NCBI GenBank assembly: GCA_028713975.1 | Contig: JAQTNE010000004.1 | Span: 1 to 64,000, forward strand | Direction: 5' to 3' | DNA: 64,000 nucleotides | From: Sulfuricella sp. | Lineage (GTDB): Bacteria > Pseudomonadota > Gammaproteobacteria > Burkholderiales > Sulfuricellaceae | Shown: positions 27,103 through 37,386 of the stretch, piece after piece | Layout of the letters: every line of letters begins with the position of its first letter | Numbering within the stretch: position 1 is the first letter of the stretch | Notes under the pieces: model-generated | What the model was told of the DNA's origin: nothing | The model's input: only the letters and a program-made list of their open reading frames with translations | Databases searched by the model: none | Program-made: the position numbers and the translations under genes

Positions 27103-28254
27103 TTGAACAACGTTATCCAAATAGTGGCGAGCCACATTCTCGGCACCTTATCCCGCGAAGAATTACGCAACCTGATGCTGCCTGCCGGCCATGCTCCCTT
27201 GCTGGCACGGCGGCGCGCCGAAATGATCATTTCCCGCGTGCGCATGGTGGCGGCACTATTCGCCCTGCTCACGCCGCTGTGGATCATCATCGACATGCTG
27301 GTATTCGTCTGGCCCGTTTCGGGCATGCTGGCCGGCGGCCGGATTCTGGTCAGCCTGGCCTTCGGCATGCTGGCGCTGTCCTATGGCAAATCAACCAAAA
27401 TGGCCGATGCCCACCGTGCGCTGGCGATAATGTTCGGCATTCCGACACTGTTTTTTGTTTACTCCCATCCCCTGCTTTCCCATTTTCAGATGGTGGGGCC
27501 GGCTGCCGCCATTGCCGCCGGCTACGCTTTTTTGCCGTTCGTCATGGTGGCAGGGTTAAGCGTATTCCCCCTCACCGCAGTGGAAAGCGTTCTTTTCGCC
27601 CTTCCAGTGCTGTTAGCGGAGGCACTGGTCGCCCTTATGCAGTTGGATATGCTGAACTGGAGTTCGCATCTGGGCGCCTTCTGGCTATTGTTCCTGATAA
27701 CCGCCGTGGCGGCCCTGGCGGGCATGAGCCAGTTGAGTTTCATGATATCGCTGGTCCGGCAAGCAAATCATGACGGGCTTACCGGCTGCTTTTCCCGCTC
27801 CAGCGGGGAAGAGTTGCTGGATATCCAGTTTCACATCGCGGCCCGGAGTGGAGAGCCGCTATCAATAGTTTTTGTCGACCTGGACAATTTCAAGAAGATC
27901 AATGACGGCTTCGGCCACGATGTCGGTGACCAGGCCCTGAAAACGGCTGCCGATGCGCTCCGCTCCAATTTGCGCACCGGCGATATCCTGTTGCGCTGGG
28001 GCGGGGAGGAATTCGTCATCATCCTCCCCGGCGCCGATTGTGCAACCGCTGCCAGGGTGATTGCCCGTCTGCGCGAGCGCGGAATGGAGTCTCGCCCGGA
28101 GGGTGGGCGGCTGACCGCAAGCTTCGGCATTGCCGAACGCCTGGCGGACGGTGCAACGGACTGGCGACAACTGGTGGAAACCGCCGACCAGCGCATGTAT
28201 CAAGCCAAGCTGACGGGAAAAGATCGCTGCGTGGGATGCGCCGAACAGCAATGA
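27103..28254 (+). CDS. Membrane diguanylate cyclase (GGDEF)
   Basis: 383 residues: a membrane region of about five to six helices (about 45-215) and a C-terminal GGDEF domain with active-site GGEEF (RWGGEEFVIILP). RTGD lies five residues before GGEEF, matching the RxxD inhibitory site for product feedback. It makes c-di-GMP from GTP. The start is uncertain: the longest frame begins at a TTG with no obvious ribosome site. As the last gene after the c-di-GMP-I riboswitch and two chemoreceptors, it may close a feedback loop. Confidence 0.88.
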   Translation: MNNVIQIVASHILGTLSREELRNLMLPAGHAPLLARRRAEMIISRVRMVAALFALLTPLWIIIDMLVFVWPVSGMLAGGRILVSLAFGMLALSYGKSTKMADAHRALAIMFGIPTLFFVYSHPLLSHFQMVGPAAAIAAGYAFLPFVMVAGLSVFPLTAVESVLFALPVLLAEALVALMQLDMLNWSSHLGAFWLLFLITAVAALAGMSQLSFMISLVRQANHDGLTGCFSRSSGEELLDIQFHIAARSGEPLSIVFVDLDNFKKINDGFGHDVGDQALKTAADALRSNLRTGDILLRWGGEEFVIILPGADCATAARVIARLRERGMESRPEGGRLTASFGIAERLADGATDWRQLVETADQRMYQAKLTGKDRCVGCAEQQ

Positions 28255-28273
28255 ACCGGGGAAAAGCTATTGA

Positions 28274-28400
28274 ACCGCGGAGGACGCAAAGGACGCGGAG
28301 GAATTCAAAGACTTACATGCCAACAAACATTCGCCCATAGGATATTTCTCCATAAGTTTTTGTTTTTGGTTTCCTCTGCGTCCCCCGCGTCCTCTGCGGT
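28274..28400. repeat. Class A inverted repeat, copy 2
   Basis: Arms beginning AACCGCGGAGGACGC and ending GCGTCCTCTGCGGT face each other around a spacer of about 65 bases. It fills the gap between the convergent ends of the diguanylate cyclase and gatB and may act as a bidirectional end structure. Confidence 0.8.
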
Positions 28401-28412
28401 GAATTACCGTTT

Positions 28413-29915
28413 TTAGGAGGCCAGCTTCTTCTTCAGGATGTCGTTGAGTTGCGCCGGGTTGGCCTTGCCTTTCGACGCCTTCATCGACAGGCCGACAAAG
28501 AAACCGAATACCTTTTCCTTGCCGCCGCGATATTCGGCAACCTGGGCCGGGTTGGCGGCGATGATCTCGTCCACGATCTTCTCGATCGCGCCCGAATCCG
28601 AAACCTGCTTCAAACCTTTGGCCTCGATAATCGCATCGGCCTCGCCCTCGCCGGCCCACATCGCGGCAAACACCTCCTTGGCGATCTTGCCCGAGATCGT
28701 ACCGTCCATAATGCGTTTCAGCAGTCCGGCCAGTTGCGCGGCAGATATCGGGGATGCAACGATTTCCAGGCCATCCTTGTTGAGCTGGGCGGACAGGTCG
28801 CCCATCAGCCAGTTAGCGACCAGCTTCGCCATCCCATTCAGCCGCGCAGCGTCTCCGTCCCCCTCTCCCGTCTGCGGGAGAGGGCTAGGGGTGAGGGCAT
28901 CACCCACGGCGCGCACGACGTCCTCGAAATAAGCTGCCAGCTCACGCGCTACTGTCAGCAGTCCGGCATCGTAAGCGGGCAGAGCATAATCGCGGATGAA
29001 GCGCTCGCACATGGCCTGCGGCAGTTCCGGCAAGGTGGCGCGGGCACGGTCGATAAACGCTTCGTCCACCACCAGCGGCAGCAAGTCAGGGTCGGGGAAG
29101 TAGCGGTAATCGTTGGCTTCTTCCTTGGAACGCATCGAGCGCGTCTCGTCGCGGTCGGGGTCGTAGAGGCGGGTTTCCTGCACGATGCGTCCGCCATCCT
29201 CGAGGATTTCGATCTGGCGTCGCACCTCGTAGTCGATGGCTTTTTCCATGAACTTGAACGAGTTCAGATTCTTGATCTCGCAACGGGTGCCGAGCGTTTC
29301 CGTGCCCTTTGGTCGCACCGATACATTGGCGTCGCAGCGGAACGAGCCTTCCTGCATATTGCCGTCGCAGATGCCGATCCAGCGCACCAGCGAATGCAGC
29401 ACCTTGGCATAGGCCACCGCCTCGGCGCTGCTGCGCATGTCAGGCTCGGTGACGATTTCGACCAGCGGTGTGCCGGCACGGTTGAGGTCGATGCCGGTCA
29501 TGCCGTGAAAATCTTCGTGCAGCGACTTGCCGGCGTCCTCTTCCATATGGGCGCGGGTAATGCGGATGTCCTTTTCATAATCGCCCACCCGGATGCGCAG
29601 TTTGCCGCCTTCGGCCACGATCGGTAGCTCGAGCTGGGTGATTTGATAACCCTTGGGCAGATCGGGATAGAAGTAATTCTTGCGCTCGAACACCGAGCGG
29701 CGATTGATTCGCGCACCGACAGCGAGGCCGAACTTGACCGCTTTTTCCGCCGCCACCCGGTTGAATACCGGCAGCACACCGGGCAAGGCGATATCCACCG
29801 CGCAGGCCTGGCTGTTAGGCGCGGCGCCATAGGCGGTAGCCGCGCCGGAAAAGATTTTCGATTGAGTGCTGAGCTGGGCATGTGTTTCCAGCCCGATAAC
29901 GATTTCCCACTGCAT
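28413..29915 (-). CDS. gatB: Asp-tRNA(Asn)/Glu-tRNA(Gln) amidotransferase subunit B
   Basis: Recognises misacylated tRNA and activates it for amidation in the GatCAB complex. 500 residues, slightly long. Cradle domain motifs: [55 protein letters not shown]. The C-terminal helical and YqeY-like parts are present. Residues about 340-354 ([14 protein letters not shown]) are the translation of a dispersed DNA repeat (28855-28898), inserted in frame in the linker before the helical domain. The remaining sequence looks functional. Separated from gatA by a class A repeat. Confidence 0.95.
   Translation of the reverse strand: MQWEIVIGLETHAQLSTQSKIFSGAATAYGAAPNSQACAVDIALPGVLPVFNRVAAEKAVKFGLAVGARINRRSVFERKNYFYPDLPKGYQITQLELPIVAEGGKLRIRVGDYEKDIRITRAHMEEDAGKSLHEDFHGMTGIDLNRAGTPLVEIVTEPDMRSSAEAVAYAKVLHSLVRWIGICDGNMQEGSFRCDANVSVRPKGTETLGTRCEIKNLNSFKFMEKAIDYEVRRQIEILEDGGRIVQETRLYDPDRDETRSMRSKEEANDYRYFPDPDLLPLVVDEAFIDRARATLPELPQAMCERFIRDYALPAYDAGLLTVARELAAYFEDVVRAVGDALTPSPLPQTGEGDGDAARLNGMAKLVANWLMGDLSAQLNKDGLEIVASPISAAQLAGLLKRIMDGTISGKIAKEVFAAMWAGEGEADAIIEAKGLKQVSDSGAIEKIVDEIIAANPAQVAEYRGGKEKVFGFFVGLSMKASKGKANPAQLNDILKKKLAS
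28855..28898. repeat. Class B repeat embedded in gatB
   Basis: Reads CCCCCTCTCCCGTCTGCGGG followed by AGAGGGCTAGGGGTGAGGG on the plus strand, with a GGGAGAGGG/CCCTCTCCC palindrome. The right half matches the intergenic copy at 12438-12470 almost exactly. It keeps the gatB frame open. Confidence 0.8.
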
Positions 29916-29934
29916 AATTTAGAACCCTTTATTT

Positions 29935-30003
29935 ACCGCAGAGACGCGGAGGCGCAGAGTTTTGTTTTTCTGATGTTCTCCGCGTCTCTGCGTCTCCGCG
30001 GTT
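29935..30003. repeat. Class A inverted repeat, copy 3
   Basis: Arms ACCGCAGAGACGCGGAGGCG and its near-complement ending CGTCTCCGCGGTT around a spacer of about 15 bases. It sits between gatA and gatB inside the gatCAB operon, where it would form a stable mRNA hairpin. Confidence 0.85.
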
Positions 30004-30015
30004 CAAAACAAAATA

Positions 30016-31470
30016 TTAAATCCCTTGCGGCATGCGCGTATGCCAGTCGGTCGCCAGTTGGTACTGGTGGGCGACGTTGAGCATTTTCGCTTCGCTGAAA
30101 TAGTTGCCGATAACCTGAAAACCGACCGGGCGGCCATTGGCGCCGAAACCGGCCGGCACCGACATGCCCGGCAGTCCGGCGAGGTTGACGGCAATGGTGT
30201 AGATGTCGGACAGATACATCGAGACCGGGTCGTCGCTCTTCTCGCCCAGGTTGAAAGCGGTGGTCGGCGCGGTTGGCCCGATGATCACGTCGCATTGTTT
30301 GAAAGCATCGGTAAAATCCTGCGCGATCAGGCGGCGCAGTTTCTGCGCCTTGAGATAGTAGGCGTCGTAATAGCCGGCAGACAGCACGTAAGAGCCGATC
30401 ATGATGCGCCGCTTCACCTCCGCGCCAAAGCCCTGGGCGCGGGTTTTCTGGTACATGTCCACCAGGTCGCCGTATTCCGGGGCGCGATAGCCGTAGCGCA
30501 CGCCATCGAAGCGGGCGAGGTTGCTGGAGGCTTCAGCCGGAGCCAACACATAATAAACCGGCACCGCCAGCTTGCTGTTGGGTAGCGAAACTTCGACAGT
30601 CTGCGCGCCGAGCTTGCGGTATTCGGCGAGCGCCTCTTCAACCGCCTTGGCGACATCGGCCGACAAGCCTTCGGCAAAAAACTCTTTGGGAAGTCCGATT
30701 TTCAGACCGGCTAACGGCTGGTTCAGATCGCGTGCGTAATCCTCTTTTTCCCGCTCCAGGCTGGTCGAGTCGCGCGGGTCAAAACCGGCCATGGTGTTGA
30801 GCAGCAGCGCGCAGTCTTCGGCGCTCTTGGCCATCGGCCCGGCCTGATCGAGCGAGGAAGCGAAGGCGATCATGCCGTAGCGCGATACCACGCCATAGGT
30901 CGGCTTGATGCCGGTGATGCCGGTGAGCGCGGCAGGCTGGCGGATCGAGCCGCCGGTATCGGTGCCGGTGGCGGCCGGGCACAGCCGCGCCGCGACTGCG
31001 GCAGCCGAACCACCCGAGCTGCCGCCGGGAACGGCGTTCAGATCCCAGGGGTTTTTCACCTTGCCGAAGTAAGACGTTTCATTGCTCGACCCCATGGCGA
31101 ATTCGTCCATGTTGGTCTTGCCCAGGTTGACCGCGCCGGCACGATTGAACTGTTCGATCACATGAGCATCATACGGAGCGATGAAATTGTGCAGCATCTT
31201 CGAACCGCAGGTAGTGCGCCAGCCGTCGGCGCAGAAAATATCCTTCTGCGCGATGGCAATGCCCGCCAGCGGGCCGGCATTGCCGGTTGCGAGCAGCGCA
31301 TCGGCGGCCCTGGCCTGGGCCAGGCTTTTGTCTTCGTCCACGGTGATGAAGGCATTCAACGCCGGGTTCAGCTCCGCGATGCGCTTGAGGAAGGTTTGCG
31401 TCAGCTCGACGCTGGACACTTTCTTTCCGGCCAGCAAGCCGGAAAGTTGTTTGAGGCTGGCATTTAACAT
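30016..31470 (-). CDS. gatA: Asp-tRNA(Asn)/Glu-tRNA(Gln) amidotransferase subunit A
   Basis: Amidase subunit that releases ammonia from glutamine. 484 residues. The Ser-cisSer-Lys triad region is intact: lysine in [15 protein letters not shown], serines in [13 protein letters not shown] and [15 protein letters not shown]. Start set at ATG 31470 ([13 protein letters not shown]), five bases after gatC; the frame runs on upstream through gatC. Part of gatC-gatA-gatB. Confidence 0.96.
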   Translation of the reverse strand: MLNASLKQLSGLLAGKKVSSVELTQTFLKRIAELNPALNAFITVDEDKSLAQARAADALLATGNAGPLAGIAIAQKDIFCADGWRTTCGSKMLHNFIAPYDAHVIEQFNRAGAVNLGKTNMDEFAMGSSNETSYFGKVKNPWDLNAVPGGSSGGSAAAVAARLCPAATGTDTGGSIRQPAALTGITGIKPTYGVVSRYGMIAFASSLDQAGPMAKSAEDCALLLNTMAGFDPRDSTSLEREKEDYARDLNQPLAGLKIGLPKEFFAEGLSADVAKAVEEALAEYRKLGAQTVEVSLPNSKLAVPVYYVLAPAEASSNLARFDGVRYGYRAPEYGDLVDMYQKTRAQGFGAEVKRRIMIGSYVLSAGYYDAYYLKAQKLRRLIAQDFTDAFKQCDVIIGPTAPTTAFNLGEKSDDPVSMYLSDIYTIAVNLAGLPGMSVPAGFGANGRPVGFQVIGNYFSEAKMLNVAHQYQLATDWHTRMPQGI

Positions 31471-31474
31471 GGGA

Positions 31475-31762
31475 TTATTCGATGACTTTAGGGACAAGAT
31501 ACAGATCGGCTTCGACCTGCGGTGCAATCGCCTGGAATGCGGCATGGCGGTCGGGCTCGGTCGCCGCGTCGTCGCGCAGGCGCAGCACCACGTCCTGGGC
31601 GTGCGCCATCGGCTCGATGGCGGTGGTGTCGACCGCCTGCATTTCCTCGGCGAGATCAAGAATGTTGGAAAGTTGCTGCAAATAGCCCGGCATCTCGCAC
31701 TCTTCCACCGCGATGCGGGCAAGAGTGGCAATGCGCTTAACGTCGGCCAGATTCAAGGACAT
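31475..31762 (-). CDS. gatC: Asp-tRNA(Asn)/Glu-tRNA(Gln) amidotransferase subunit C
   Basis: 95 residues; wraps around GatA and stabilises GatAB. Pattern [21 protein letters not shown] and [15 protein letters not shown] fits GatC. First gene of the operon, divergent from mreB; the 90-base gap to mreB must contain both promoters. Confidence 0.94.
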   Translation of the reverse strand: MSLNLADVKRIATLARIAVEECEMPGYLQQLSNILDLAEEMQAVDTTAIEPMAHAQDVVLRLRDDAATEPDRHAAFQAIAPQVEADLYLVPKVIE

Positions 31763-31843
31763 AAAAATTTTACCCAGAGAACTTTAAAGAGATATGCATA
31801 AAATGGTATCATGATTCATTTACCGGCACACCTCTATCACTAG

Positions 31844-32899
<1,056 letters not shown>

Positions 32900-32953
32900 T
32901 ACCCTTGAATGGCGGGTTAGCTTAACGTGACCCGTCACTCATGATCTGAACAT

Positions 32954-33856
32954 ATGGACCATCAAGCGCCGCCTTTTTTCAAGCACGGCCCCAGCCCGCT
33001 GACGCGCTTCATGTTCTTCGCCCTCCTTTCCCTGGTGCTGATGGCGGTGGACGCCCGCCTGAACGCCTTGAATTCCCTGCGCCAGACGCTCTCGGTCGCG
33101 GTTGCCCCGTTGCAACGCCTGGCTAATTATCCGGCTGAATTGCTCGACCGTACCGGCAGCTTTTTCGTTACCCAGGGGCGGCTGCAGAATGAAAATACTG
33201 CGTTCCGGCAGCGGCAACTGGTGCAGGCCGTGCAGTTGCAAAGCATGCAGGCAACGCAGGGAGAAAACGCTTATCTCCGAAAAATCCTGGGCATTCACCA
33301 ACGGCGCGGCGAAAGCATGGTGACGACCGAAATCGTCTATACCGGGCGCGACCCATTCTCCCAGAAAATCATCGTGGACAAAGGTTCCAGCCATAAAATC
33401 CAGGCCGGCCAGCCGGCGCTCGACGATATCGGCGTGATCGGCCAGGTTACCCGCGTCTACCCGTTTAGCAGCGAAATCACCCTGCTCACCGACAAGGATC
33501 AGGCAATTCCGGTGGAAATCGTGCGCAACGGCACCCGCGCCATCGCCTTCGGCCATGGCCAGGACGGTTCACTGGAATTGCCTTTCATGGCCGCCAATGC
33601 GGATATCCAGAACGGCGATACCCTGGTCACTTCCGGTATCGACGGCATTTATCCTGCCGGGCTGCCAGTGGCGATGGTGTCAAAAATCGAACGCAACGCC
33701 GCTTTCGCCAAAATCACCTGCACGCCAAGCGCGGGAGTAAACCGCCATAAGCAGCTTCTGATTTTAATCGGCGAGGTCAGGCCGGTTCAGCCGCCGATCC
33801 CCGCCGACCCGGACGCCGACAGCAAAGCCTCCGTCCAGAAAAAGAAGGGGCACTGA
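32954..33856 (+). CDS. mreC: Cell shape-determining protein MreC
   Basis: 300 residues: N-terminal membrane helix (about 15-33), coiled coil (about 60-100), and a periplasmic beta domain containing DDIGVIGQVTRVYPFSSEITLLTDKDQAIPV. MreC links MreB to the periplasmic synthases. The C-terminal tail after about residue 270 is proline- and lysine-rich. Its stop shares a base with the mreD start. Confidence 0.95.
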   Translation: MDHQAPPFFKHGPSPLTRFMFFALLSLVLMAVDARLNALNSLRQTLSVAVAPLQRLANYPAELLDRTGSFFVTQGRLQNENTAFRQRQLVQAVQLQSMQATQGENAYLRKILGIHQRRGESMVTTEIVYTGRDPFSQKIIVDKGSSHKIQAGQPALDDIGVIGQVTRVYPFSSEITLLTDKDQAIPVEIVRNGTRAIAFGHGQDGSLELPFMAANADIQNGDTLVTSGIDGIYPAGLPVAMVSKIERNAAFAKITCTPSAGVNRHKQLLILIGEVRPVQPPIPADPDADSKASVQKKKGH

Positions 33857-34389
33857 TGCATTTCGCAGGATCACCAGAGCTACTTAAGCCAGCCAGTAGA
33901 AAATTCGTCCTGCTGACGCTGGTGTGCGGATTGCTGCTCAATCTGCTGCCATTGCACGGACTGGCGCTCCTGTTCCGCCCGGATTTCGTCGCCCTGATCC
34001 TGTTGTTCTGGGCGATTCGCGAACCGCGCAAGCTGGGGTTTACTGCGTCCTGGATTGTCGGCCTGCTGATGGATATCAGCGACGGTGCGATACTGGGCCA
34101 GCACGCCCTGGCTTACGTCCTCGGCGTCTATGTGGCGATCCTGTTGCACCGGCGCATCCAGCGCTTCACCTTGTGGCAGCAGGCCGCCCATGTGCTGCTG
34201 TTGCTGTTGCTGTTGCAGGCAACCATGCTGCTGATCCGGATGTTCGGCGGCGCCGTCTCTCCCGGCGCCGGCTATTTCCTCTCCTGCCTCACCGGCACGG
34301 TGTTATGGCCAGCCATGAGCCAGTTGTTGCTGCTTCCGCAACGCGGCCGGCAAGACACTGATCCTGTGTACTCAGCAGGTCACAAGTGA
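33856..34389 (+). CDS. mreD: Rod shape-determining protein MreD
   Basis: 177-residue membrane protein with five or so helices. RPDFVALILLFWAIREPRKLGF and WIVGLLMDISDGAILGQHALAY are typical MreD segments. Overlaps mreC (TGATG) and mrdA (GTGA), so the cluster is translationally chained. Confidence 0.94.
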   Translation: MHFAGSPELLKPASRKFVLLTLVCGLLLNLLPLHGLALLFRPDFVALILLFWAIREPRKLGFTASWIVGLLMDISDGAILGQHALAYVLGVYVAILLHRRIQRFTLWQQAAHVLLLLLLLQATMLLIRMFGGAVSPGAGYFLSCLTGTVLWPAMSQLLLLPQRGRQDTDPVYSAGHK

Positions 34390-36287
34390 ATCACCCGACC
34401 GAACTCAAGAACAACCAGAAGGAGCTATATTATTTCAGGTGGCGGCTCGGCATCGCCGCAGCCATTGCCGCGCTGCTGTTTACGCTGCTGGTTGGGCGGT
34501 TTTTCTTCCTGCAGGTGGTGCAGCACGAATATTTCTCCACCCTGGCGGAAAACAACCGCATTTCCATCGTCCCGGTGGTGCCTAACCGCGGACTGATTCT
34601 TGACCGCAACGGCGTGGTGCTGGCGTACAACTATTCCGCCTATACCCTGGAAATCACGCCGAGCAAGGTCAGGCGCCTGGAAACGACGATCAACGATCTG
34701 GCGGCGCTGGTGGACATCCAGCCGCGCGACCGCAAGCGCTTCAAGAAGCTGCTCGAGGAAAGCCGCAATTTTGAAAGCCTGCCGATTCGCGCCCGGCTGA
34801 ACGATGTCGAAGTCGCCCGTTTTGCCGCCAACCGCTACCGTTTCCCCGGCGTGGAAATCAAGGCACGGCTGTTTCGCCACTATCCCAAGGGAGAGCTAGC
34901 CTCTCACGCCATCGGCCATATCGGCCGGATCAACGACGCCGACCTCGAGCAACTGGAAGAGGACGATGAAATGGCAAACTACCGTGGCACCGATCACATC
35001 GGCAAACTCGGCATCGAACAGAGCTATGAAAAACAGTTGCATGGCATCACCGGCTTTGAACAGGTCGAGACCGATGCCGGTGGCCACGCACTCCGCGTTC
35101 TGAGCCACCGCCCTTCCACGTCAGGCAAGGATCTCACCCTGACCATCGACAGCCGCATGCAGGAAGCCGCCGAGCGGGCATTCGGGCAGTTCCGTGGCGC
35201 GCTGGTAGCGATTGACCCGAAAAGCGGCGAAGTGCTGGCCTTCGTCAGCAAACCGGGGTTCGACCCCAACCTGTTCATCGACGGCATTGATCCGGTCAGT
35301 TGGGATGCACTCAACAACTCCCCCGACAAACCGCTCAACAACCGCGCCCTGCGCGGACAGTACCCGCCGGGCTCGACTTTCAAGCCGTTCATGGCGCTGG
35401 CCGGGTTGGAACTGGGTAAGCGCACGCCTTCCTACACCATTTCCGACCCGGGATTTTTCACCCTGGCCGGCAATACCCATCATTACCGCGACTGGAAACA
35501 GGGCGGACACGGCATGGTGGATATGAAAAAAGCCATCACAGTTTCCTGCGATACTTATTTTTATAGCCTGGCCAACGATTTGGGGCCGGATAACATTTTC
35601 AATTTTATCGGCCAGTTCGGCTTCGGCAAAAAGACCGGTATCGACATCGAAGGCGAGACCACCGGCCTGCTGCCCTCGCGCGAATGGAAAATGAAACGCC
35701 ACAAGCAGAAATGGTATGCCGGCGACACCGTCAGCGTCGGCATCGGCCAGGGCTACAATCTGGCGACTCCCCTGCAACTGGCCTATGCCACCGCGATCCT
35801 GGCGAATAACGGCACCCCTATCCGCCCGCACCTGGTTCGTTCCGTCCGGGATGCCGGCTCCAGCCAGGCACAATTGATGCCGATCAAGCCCGCCGCCACC
35901 CTGAACCTGAAACCGGAAAACCTGGCGCTGGTCAAAGAGGCCATGGTCTCCGTTACCCAACCGGGCGGCACGGCGCCGCGCGTCGGCGCCAACGCGCCCT
36001 ACCTGATCGCGGGCAAGTCCGGCACGGCCCAGGTCATCGCCATCAAGCAGACCGAGAAATACGTGGAAAGCAAGGTATCAGAGCGCAATCGCGACCATGC
36101 CCTGTTCATTGCTTACGCGCCTGCCGACGACCCCAAGATCGCCGTCGCCATTCTGGTGGAAAACGGCGGGCACGGCGGTTCGACCGCAGGGCCGATCGCC
36201 CGCACGCTGCTGGATTTTTATCTGCTTGGCAAGCTGCCGCTGCCGCTCACGCCGCCTGCCGCAGAAGAGGGAGAGGCACATGATTAA
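34386..36287 (+). CDS. mrdA: Penicillin-binding protein 2 (elongation transpeptidase)
   Basis: Peptidoglycan DD-transpeptidase of the elongasome. 633 residues from a GTG start that overlaps the mreD stop. One N-terminal membrane helix (about 20-42), dimerisation domain with VPNRGLILDRNG, then the transpeptidase domain: SxxK serine in YPPGSTFKPF, SCD as the SxN-type motif in TVSCDTYFYSL, and KSGTAQV as KTG-type motif. Paired with RodA downstream. Confidence 0.96.
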   Translation: MNHPTELKNNQKELYYFRWRLGIAAAIAALLFTLLVGRFFFLQVVQHEYFSTLAENNRISIVPVVPNRGLILDRNGVVLAYNYSAYTLEITPSKVRRLETTINDLAALVDIQPRDRKRFKKLLEESRNFESLPIRARLNDVEVARFAANRYRFPGVEIKARLFRHYPKGELASHAIGHIGRINDADLEQLEEDDEMANYRGTDHIGKLGIEQSYEKQLHGITGFEQVETDAGGHALRVLSHRPSTSGKDLTLTIDSRMQEAAERAFGQFRGALVAIDPKSGEVLAFVSKPGFDPNLFIDGIDPVSWDALNNSPDKPLNNRALRGQYPPGSTFKPFMALAGLELGKRTPSYTISDPGFFTLAGNTHHYRDWKQGGHGMVDMKKAITVSCDTYFYSLANDLGPDNIFNFIGQFGFGKKTGIDIEGETTGLLPSREWKMKRHKQKWYAGDTVSVGIGQGYNLATPLQLAYATAILANNGTPIRPHLVRSVRDAGSSQAQLMPIKPAATLNLKPENLALVKEAMVSVTQPGGTAPRVGANAPYLIAGKSGTAQVIAIKQTEKYVESKVSERNRDHALFIAYAPADDPKIAVAILVENGGHGGSTAGPIARTLLDFYLLGKLPLPLTPPAAEEGEAHD

Positions 36288-37386
36288 AGTCAATCTGCGA
36301 CAGCTCCGGCTGCTCCTGACCGCGCACATCGACAGCCTGCTGCTGAACTTCATCCTGGCATTGATGGTGCTTGGCCTGGTGGTGCTGTATAGCGCATCCG
36401 GCCAGGATCTCGGCAAGGTCACCAGCCAGATGATCAACATGGTGGTGGCACTGGCCTTGATGTGGGCAATTGCCCATGTGCCGCCGCAACATCTGGCGCG
36501 GCTGGCGCTGCCAGCCTATGTATTAGGTCTGATGCTGTTGATCGGCGTGGCGTTGTTCGGCGACATCAGCCACGGCGCGCGGCGCTGGCTGAATATCGGC
36601 ATCACCCGGATCCAGCCCTCGGAAGGAATGAAACTCGCTGTACCGCTGATGCTCGCCTGGTATCTGGACCGGCGCGAAAAAACCCTCAACTTCAAGGATT
36701 TCAGCATTGCCGCCCTGTTACTGGTGCTGCCGGTAGGGTTGATCGTGAAACAGCCCGATCTCGGCACTGCCCTGCTGATCTCCGCCGCCGGTTTCTACGT
36801 GCTGTTCCTGGCCGGATTGAACTGGCGGATTATCGTCGGACTGGTTGTCACTGCGGCGGCGAGCGCACCGATCTTGTGGTCGCTACTGCACGATTACCAA
36901 CGCCAGCGCATCCTGACCCTGATCGACCCATCCCAGGACCCGCTGGGTGCCGGCTATCACATTATCCAGTCGAATATCGCGCTGGGCTCCGGCGGCGTTT
37001 TCGGCAAGGGCTGGTTCAATGGAACGCAGGCACACCTCGATTTTCTGCCAGAACGCACCACCGACTTCATTTTCGCCGTCTACGCTGAAGAGTTCGGCAT
37101 GGCCGGCAATCTCATCCTGCTGACCCTGTACGTGCTGGTAATCGGCCGCGGCCTGGTCATCGCCGCCAAGGCGCCGACCCTGTTCAGCCGCCTGCTGGCC
37201 GGTGGCATCACGCTAACCTTCTTTACCTACGCTTTCGTCAACATGGGCATGGTCAGCGGCATTTTGCCGGTGGTCGGGGTGCCACTGCCGCTGATCAGCT
37301 ACGGCGGGACTTCCATGGTGACACTGCTGGTCGGATTTGGTATGTTGATGAGTATTCAAACCCACAGAAAACTGGTGCAGTCCTAA
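36280..37386 (+). CDS. mrdB: Peptidoglycan glycosyltransferase RodA
   Basis: SEDS polymerase partner of PBP2. 368 residues, about ten membrane helices. Motifs: GDISHGARRWLNIG, QPSEGMKLAVPLMLAWYL, KQPDLGTALLISA, and NGTQAHLDFLPERTTDFIFAVYAEEFG. Start ATG 36280 overlaps the mrdA end by eight bases. Confidence 0.95.
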   Translation: MIKVNLRQLRLLLTAHIDSLLLNFILALMVLGLVVLYSASGQDLGKVTSQMINMVVALALMWAIAHVPPQHLARLALPAYVLGLMLLIGVALFGDISHGARRWLNIGITRIQPSEGMKLAVPLMLAWYLDRREKTLNFKDFSIAALLLVLPVGLIVKQPDLGTALLISAAGFYVLFLAGLNWRIIVGLVVTAAASAPILWSLLHDYQRQRILTLIDPSQDPLGAGYHIIQSNIALGSGGVFGKGWFNGTQAHLDFLPERTTDFIFAVYAEEFGMAGNLILLTLYVLVIGRGLVIAAKAPTLFSRLLAGGITLTFFTYAFVNMGMVSGILPVVGVPLPLISYGGTSMVTLLVGFGMLMSIQTHRKLVQS

